A stretch of 35,017 nt of DNA from a bacterium (GTDB lineage Bacteria; Oederibacteriota; Muellerivitia; Muellerivitales; Muellerivitaceae): NCBI GenBank assembly GCA_035549195.1, contig DASZRK010000022.1, positions 1 to 35,017 of the forward strand. The letters run 5' to 3'. Positions 31,000 to 35,017 of the stretch are shown here, in pieces. Both the position numbers and the translations under genes were made by a program. Positions within the stretch are counted from its first letter, which is position 1. Each line of letters starts with the position of its first letter. The notes beneath the pieces were generated by a model that was not told where the DNA came from, did no database searches, and saw only the letters and a program-made list of their open reading frames with translations.

Positions 31000-32016
31000 A
31001 CCCCATGGGTTCCAGTCCATCCCCTCCGGCAGGTCCGGCTTTTTCCCGGCTTGATAAGCCTCGATCATGAGGTCCTCGAAGCGGTCTTCTTCCACCTTCT
31101 TCGTCTTGCCCGCCTGTTCCATCCAGGCGAACTGCCGTTTCCAGGTCTCGACCAGGGGCACGGTGGTCTTGAAGCCCAGGTCCCGCTCGGCCTTCGAGTT
31201 ATCGAAGAGGGAAGGGTATTGGTAGATGTATTTCACCCCGACCGCCCGGTGGGGGGCCTGGGCGTAGAGCCAGTCGGTGGGGATGTGCGCCGGAACGAAC
31301 TTGCCGCCCACCGCCTGGGCCATGGCTTCGTAGACCCCGTCCCAGGTGGTGTGCTCGTGGCTGGTGACGTGGTAGGCCTGGCCATAGGCCTTGGGGTTCA
31401 GGAGCGAGTTCACGAAGGCGCGGGCCACGTCGGACACGTGGGCCACCGCCCAGGCGGTCCTACCGTCGTCCATGACGATGACGGGCAGGCCCTGCTTCAA
31501 GCGGTTGGGCAGGCTGTTGTCGAAGACCAGGCCCGGATACTCGGCGCCTTCCCCCGTCGTATAGGAAGGGCGAAGGATGGTCGTCGAGAGGCCGCCTTTG
31601 CCATTGGCGGAAAGGATCGTTGATTCGATCCTCGATTTGTTCCTCCCGTAGTCGCCCACGGGTCGGTGGGGTTCATCGTCGGTGGCGGGCAATCGGGTCA
31701 TGGGGCCGCCATAGACGCAGACGGTGGAGCAGACGACCAGGTGTTGGACGCGGCCGGTGAAGGCCCGCAACAGGGAATAGGCGTTCTCAGGGGCGAAGGC
31801 CACCATGTCGATGACCGCGTCGAAGCGGTGCCTGGCCATTTCGGCCTCGAAGGCCGGGTAATCCCAGCGGCTTCCCTGGATCTGTCGGACCTCCCCGGAA
31901 AAACGCCGGGGGCTCACCCCCCGGTTGAAGAGGGTGACTTCGTCCCCCCGTTGGAGCAATTGGTCCACGATGGAGGTGGAGATGACGCCGGTGCCGCCGA
32001 TCAAAAGGACTTTCAT
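30982..32016 (-). CDS. NAD(P)-dependent epimerase/dehydratase (extended SDR)
   Basis: 344 residues from ATG 32016 with GGGAGAG; the frame extends upstream but the Rossmann fold starts here. The nucleotide-binding loop is GGTGVISTSI (7-16), where the last glycine of GxxGxxG is Ser. Further motifs are IDMVAFAP, CSTVCVYGG and the catalytic Y-G-R-N-K. The C-terminal part (H-V-S-D-V-A-R-A-F, AYHVTSHEHTTW) matches atypical SDRs related to nucleotide-sugar epimerases and plant CSP41-like proteins. The substrate, probably a sugar nucleotide or other carbohydrate, is undetermined. It stands alone on its strand. Confidence 0.88.
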   Translation of the reverse strand: MKVLLIGGTGVISTSIVDQLLQRGDEVTLFNRGVSPRRFSGEVRQIQGSRWDYPAFEAEMARHRFDAVIDMVAFAPENAYSLLRAFTGRVQHLVVCSTVCVYGGPMTRLPATDDEPHRPVGDYGRNKSRIESTILSANGKGGLSTTILRPSYTTGEGAEYPGLVFDNSLPNRLKQGLPVIVMDDGRTAWAVAHVSDVARAFVNSLLNPKAYGQAYHVTSHEHTTWDGVYEAMAQAVGGKFVPAHIPTDWLYAQAPHRAVGVKYIYQYPSLFDNSKAERDLGFKTTVPLVETWKRQFAWMEQAGKTKKVEEDRFEDLMIEAYQAGKKPDLPEGMDWNPWGNQTTG

Positions 32017-32142
32017 GTTCTCTCCCGAGGCCGTTGTCCAAAAACGGGACCATCTTCCGGCTTGCGGGTTCAAATTCAAAGGACAATCAGGAAGCGGAAA
32101 GGGGTCTCGTTGGGCCCGGTCGTGGACAGTCGGCTTCAAAAT

Positions 32143-32175
32143 GAAAAAACCCAAGACCTCAGGGAGGTCTTGGGG
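32143..32175 (-). terminator. Intrinsic terminator after the small secreted-protein gene
   Basis: CCCAAGACCTC and GAGGTCTTGGG form an 11-bp stem with a three-base loop. On the minus strand it is followed by TTTTTT. It lies ~40 bases after the stop at 32217. Confidence 0.9.
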
Positions 32176-32216
32176 CCGGCCGGGAGCGGAGGTCCGCCCC
32201 CGGGTCCTACGACGGC

Positions 32217-32525
32217 TTAGAACCGGTCGTGGTCCCGATCCCGGTCGAAGGTCCGATGGTTCCGATCATAGTCCCGGCCGTGCCGGTAAAAGGCCACGCG
32301 TTCCCGGTGCAGGCGGTAGAACTTCTCCCAGGCGACGCGGCTGTATGTGCGGCCTTGGTACCAGCAATAAACGTTGGGGCGGCCCAGGACCAAGCGCATA
32401 CCCGGCAAGGTGATGGAAGCCTGGACGACGGGGCGTGGGGCGTAGGTCACGATCTGCCCGGCCGAGGCCATGCTGGCCCCGCCCATCAGCACCAGCAAAC
32501 CTAAAGAGAGGATCCGATTTTTCAT
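32217..32525 (-). CDS. Small secreted protein with basic/acidic Arg-Asp tail
   Basis: 102 residues with a strong GAGGAGGAAGG. Signal peptide MKNRILSLGLLVLMGGASMASA. The mature part has RPNVYCWYQGRTYSRVAWEKF, resembling short YXWGxxW-type periplasmic repeats, then a tail of alternating R, D and H (YDRNHRTFDRDRDHDRF). Similar tails occur on small exported proteins that may bind metals or nucleic acids, but no function is known. It is monocistronic with its own terminator. Confidence 0.75.
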   Translation of the reverse strand: MKNRILSLGLLVLMGGASMASAGQIVTYAPRPVVQASITLPGMRLVLGRPNVYCWYQGRTYSRVAWEKFYRLHRERVAFYRHGRDYDRNHRTFDRDRDHDRF

Positions 32526-32927
32526 TGCCTTCCTCCTCGACGAATTTATTTCGACCTTCGCCTATGAGACGCCCTTTGGGCGGGCGGGGTTCCACGGGGG
32601 AACGCGGATTTCACCGGAATATTTTTTTGAAAAGTGGAACTTTTGGGGGAACTGGATCGTTCTAGGGGCTCAGCCGCCGAAGGTTAAACGTTCGTTAAAA
32701 ACGTTACCCGGGGTAAAGAGCGAAAATGGGAAAAGGTAAAACCCCCAGGGGTGGGTGGGTAAAGAGCATGACCATTCCCTTGGTGCGGAATGGGAACGGA
32801 AATTTTGCATTCCACAAAATTGTCCGGGGGGACTTTCTTGAGGCCGGGCAAAGGCGGACTTGAAGGCCCTGAAAGCTGACGTAATAATGTCCCCATTCTA
32901 GCGGTTCCCATCCATCGAGAAGAGTTT
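32526..32927. other. Intergenic region dense in inverted and direct repeats
   Basis: About 400 bases without a gene. It holds TTAAACGTTCGTTAA (32684-32698), TTACCC-G-GGGTAA (32704-32716), CCATTCC/GGAATGG (32772-32793), AATTTTG/CAAAATT (32801-32821) and an 11-base direct repeat GGGTAAAGAGC at 32711 and 32757. Such density suggests regulator binding or a structured RNA upstream of the STAS gene. Confidence 0.65.
32860..32887 (+). promoter_or_regulatory. Candidate promoter of the STAS gene
   Basis: TTGAAG, a 16-base spacer and TAATAA lie 40 bases before the ATG, downstream of the inverted-repeat cluster. Confidence 0.4.
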
Positions 32928-33449
32928 ATGAAAAACATCGCCGTCACCACTTCCGAGCATCCTTTCCAAAAAGACATCACCTTGCTCTCGGTCAAGGGCT
33001 TCATCGACACCACCACCGCCCCTGAGTTCGAGCGGACCTTCCAATCGGTCCTGGCGGAAAAAAAGTTCCGGCTGGTCATCGACCTGAAGGGCGTGGATTA
33101 CATCTCCAGCGCCGGGTGGGGGATCTTCGTGGGCGAGATCAAGCGCATCCGCGGTCAGCAGGGGAACCTCTTCCTGACGGGGATGTGCGCCGAGGTGGCG
33201 GAAGCCTACGAGCTCCTTCAGTTCAACACCATCATCAAGTCCTTCCCCGATGTGGACGAAGCGGTGCAGAAGGGTTTTGGGGCGAAGGTCCCGGCGTCCA
33301 AAGCCGTTTCCAGGGTCTCGGAGCCCAGGACGCCCAGCGTGGAGGCCGTTCCGGCCGTCCCTTCCGGGCCCGTCTCCGTCATGGCCCCGCCCCGCCGCAG
33401 CGGTCTTTCCAAGTTGTTCCGCCCCTGGACCTGGTTCGACCGGTCCTGA
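32928..33449 (+). CDS. STAS-domain anti-sigma-factor antagonist
   Basis: 173 residues with GAGAAGAG before the ATG. The STAS domain (~1-112) has LSVKGFIDTTTAPEFE, LVIDLKGVDYISSAGWGIFV and the likely phosphorylated serine S61 in ISSAG. An unusual ~60-residue Pro/Val/Ser-rich C-terminal extension ends in a basic/aromatic segment (RRSGLSKLFRPWTWFDRS), perhaps for membrane or partner binding. SpoIIAA/RsbV-type proteins bind an anti-sigma kinase when unphosphorylated and release a sigma factor; no kinase or phosphatase gene is nearby. Confidence 0.88.
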   Translation: MKNIAVTTSEHPFQKDITLLSVKGFIDTTTAPEFERTFQSVLAEKKFRLVIDLKGVDYISSAGWGIFVGEIKRIRGQQGNLFLTGMCAEVAEAYELLQFNTIIKSFPDVDEAVQKGFGAKVPASKAVSRVSEPRTPSVEAVPAVPSGPVSVMAPPRRSGLSKLFRPWTWFDRS

Positions 33450-33526
33450 TTTCCCTTTGATCTTCAGGTTTTTTTACAGGCGGCCCGCCCCGGGCCCGGC
33501 CTGAGGACGTTATAGCGATAAACTGG

Positions 33527-33555
33527 TTGCCATGATCCACAAAGCAACTTAATTT
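33527..33555 (+). promoter_or_regulatory. Weak promoter candidate for the TPR/GYF gene
   Basis: TTGCCA, 17 bases and TAATTT lie in an AT-richer patch ~55 bases before the ATG at 33609. A second AT-rich patch, TATAGCGATAAA, lies just upstream. Confidence 0.3.
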
Positions 33556-33608
33556 TAGGTGGTCCGAGGGCGGCTCCGCCCCGGCGACCAATCCGACCAA
33601 AGGCTTCC

Positions 33609-34817
33609 ATGGGCATCCTCACACCACTCACTTCCCTCCTTCGAAAGGGCTCCGACTTCGAGGCCGAGCTGAAACGTTACCGGATCGCCCTCCAGCGCAA
33701 TCCGAACGATCTCGACCTGAAGACGGACCTGATCAAGTTCATCCTCTTGAACCGTTTCACCGATCCCCAGAACGTGGGCGAATACATCCAGGAAGCCTTG
33801 AGGACCTTCGAGACCGTCGCGGGTTCGGATCTCTTCGATTTCCAGTGCCATTACCTGGTGGGGAAGTACTACCAGGAGGTGAAGGACGGGAAGAACGCCT
33901 ACCGGGTCTACTTGGGGGCCCTAAAACGATTCAACAAGATGTCCGAAAAGGATGTGAACCTCCGGGCGGAGCACACCGAGCTGGCCTATTCGGTGGCCCT
34001 GAACCTCATGACCCTCCAGCACGACCCGGTCGATCCGGAGGTCGAGAAATGTTTCAAGGTCATCCGGCGCTCCTTCCCCCTGCATTTGAAGCGGATCGAA
34101 TACGAACATGAGATGGGGAAACCCGCCCCGGACCGCTCCAAGCTCAAGAAGCTGGTCGAGGAGATCAAGAGCCTGAGGGGCGAGGAGGAGAAGTCCCCCC
34201 CAGGCGCGCCGGAAGCCGTCGCTCCCGCCTTGTCCGCCCCTCCCGCGGAGAAGCCCGTCGAAAGGAAAGCGGAGGAAACCAAGCCGGCCCTATCCACCGC
34301 CGAGGAAGTGCTCGAACGGGAAAAGCGGATCGCGGCCGCCCGGGCCGCCTTGCCGGTCATCGGCAAGCCCGTGGACAAGGTCCCGGAAAAGAAGGAAGAC
34401 CCGGCTCCCGCCGCTTCGGCCCCGGCGCAAAAGGTCCCTGAGAAGAAGCCCGAACCGGTCCAGGCCCCATCCCCCGCGTCCAAAGCCTCCGAAGCCAAGG
34501 GATTCTTCTCGCCCCTTTTCAACCAATTGGCCCCCGCCGCGGTCGGTTTGACGGCCCCGGGCGGGACCAAGGAAAACCCGGGCCGCCAGGGGACGGGTTC
34601 GGGACCCGAATCCCTCACCCTGTTCGGTTCCTTCGAGGCCGGCGACAAGATGTTCATGGCCTTCCACAACGACCAATGGGAAGGGCCCTTCACGGTCGAC
34701 AAACTGAAGGACATGCATTTCCTCCAGCCCTCCACCTGGGTCTGCCGGGCGGGAAGCCAGATGGTCATGCAGGCCTATGAAGCGCCCGAATTAAGGCCCC
34801 TTCTCACGGCGGAATGA
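33609..34817 (+). CDS. TPR-like protein with GYF_2/DUF4339-type C-terminal domain
   Basis: 402 residues; AAAGG precedes the ATG. The helical N-terminal part (~1-160) has TPR-like pairs (AELKRYRIALQRNPNDLDLKT, CHYLVGKYYQEVKDGKNAYRVY). A charged, low-complexity Glu/Lys/Pro/Ala linker (~170-320) follows. The last ~65 residues (~334-398) resemble GYF_2: F-H-N-D-Q-W-E-G-P-F, then KLKDMHFLQPSTWVCRAG. GYF_2 usually binds proline-rich peptides. No signal peptide is seen, so a cytoplasmic adaptor role is likely. It follows the STAS gene by ~160 bases, with a possible promoter of its own. Confidence 0.78.
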   Translation: MGILTPLTSLLRKGSDFEAELKRYRIALQRNPNDLDLKTDLIKFILLNRFTDPQNVGEYIQEALRTFETVAGSDLFDFQCHYLVGKYYQEVKDGKNAYRVYLGALKRFNKMSEKDVNLRAEHTELAYSVALNLMTLQHDPVDPEVEKCFKVIRRSFPLHLKRIEYEHEMGKPAPDRSKLKKLVEEIKSLRGEEEKSPPGAPEAVAPALSAPPAEKPVERKAEETKPALSTAEEVLEREKRIAAARAALPVIGKPVDKVPEKKEDPAPAASAPAQKVPEKKPEPVQAPSPASKASEAKGFFSPLFNQLAPAAVGLTAPGGTKENPGRQGTGSGPESLTLFGSFEAGDKMFMAFHNDQWEGPFTVDKLKDMHFLQPSTWVCRAGSQMVMQAYEAPELRPLLTAE

Positions 34818-34900
34818 ACCGGAGGGGAACCCGTTCCCTCCTTGGGCCGTCCAATCGATACAGCCTTCGGACCGTCGAACCTGCGCCGAAAGGGGATCCT

Positions 34901-35017
34901 ATGCGGACCATCTTGGGAACGTTCTTCGCGCTGAGCCTTACCCTTTTGCCCGCTTGCGGGAAGAAGAGTGAAGAAACACCGGTCCGCGTCATCCCCACCC
35001 CCGGCATCGTCCTGACC
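34901..35017 (+). CDS. Lipoprotein, 3' partial
   Basis: The frame is open from ATG 34901, preceded by AAAGGGG, to the end of the window (39 codons). It encodes a lipoprotein signal, MRTILGTFFALSLTLLPAC, with lipobox LPAC and Cys19, followed by a charged GKKSEETP segment. The rest lies outside the window, so no function can be given. Confidence 0.7.
   Translation, partial: MRTILGTFFALSLTLLPACGKKSEETPVRVIPTPGIVLT

Overview
The window is GC-rich, densely coded bacterial chromosome with envelope-rich content. Several secreted proteins have signal peptides, Thr/Pro linkers and a FlgD-like C-terminal beta module. Together with PAS/GGDEF/histidine-kinase proteins, a NtrC-type regulator and an outer-membrane barrel, this suggests a Gram-negative, uncultured candidate-phylum bacterium of the kind rich in 'TPTATPT' surface proteins (FCPU426-like or another FCB/PVC-adjacent lineage). 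That placement is inference; no rRNA gene or phylogenetic marker is present. I see no prophage, insertion sequence or CRISPR array.

Layout. (1) 1-3008, plus: two tandem secreted Thr/Pro-rich proteins sharing an almost identical tail module. (2) 3018-6869, minus: fatty-acid desaturase, GNAT acetyltransferase, secreted beta-propeller protein and Gfo/Idh/MocA oxidoreductase, tightly packed. (3) 7045-10773, minus: NtrC-family sigma54 activator, then a membrane PAS histidine kinase preceded by a good -24/-12 sigma54 site, then a single-domain receiver. (4) 11259-16356, plus: receiver, receiver-PAS-GGDEF, MASE1-PAS3-histidine kinase, receiver; the last two overlap by ATGA. (5) 16502-18836, plus: NHL-propeller lipoprotein with a strong terminator, then a secreted GH5 glycosidase.

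(6) 18966-28079, minus: thirteen closely spaced genes that I read as one metal (probably zinc) acquisition locus. It has a ZnuA-like binding protein and ZnuB-like permease with no adjacent ZnuC, a LolD/MacB-type ATPase and FtsX-type permease, two DUF3299-like proteins, a His-rich periplasmic protein, an outer-membrane barrel, a MerC-like protein, a CxCxxC protein and two paralogous His-rich/CxYC membrane proteins. A consensus-like promoter overlapped by an inverted repeat lies upstream of the first gene. Next to it is a decayed fragment of a GH5 gene.

(7) 28364-30860: small membrane protein, tRNA-Asn with its own promoter and terminator, and an nfeD/SPFH pair. (8) 30982-32525, minus: NAD-dependent epimerase and a small secreted protein. 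(9) 32526-35017: an intergenic region packed with inverted repeats, a STAS protein, a TPR-like/GYF_2-like protein and the start of a lipoprotein.

The clearest items for follow-up are the composite metal locus with its operator-like site, the sigma54 site between activator and kinase, the GH5 remnant, and the inverted-repeat cluster at 32684-32821.
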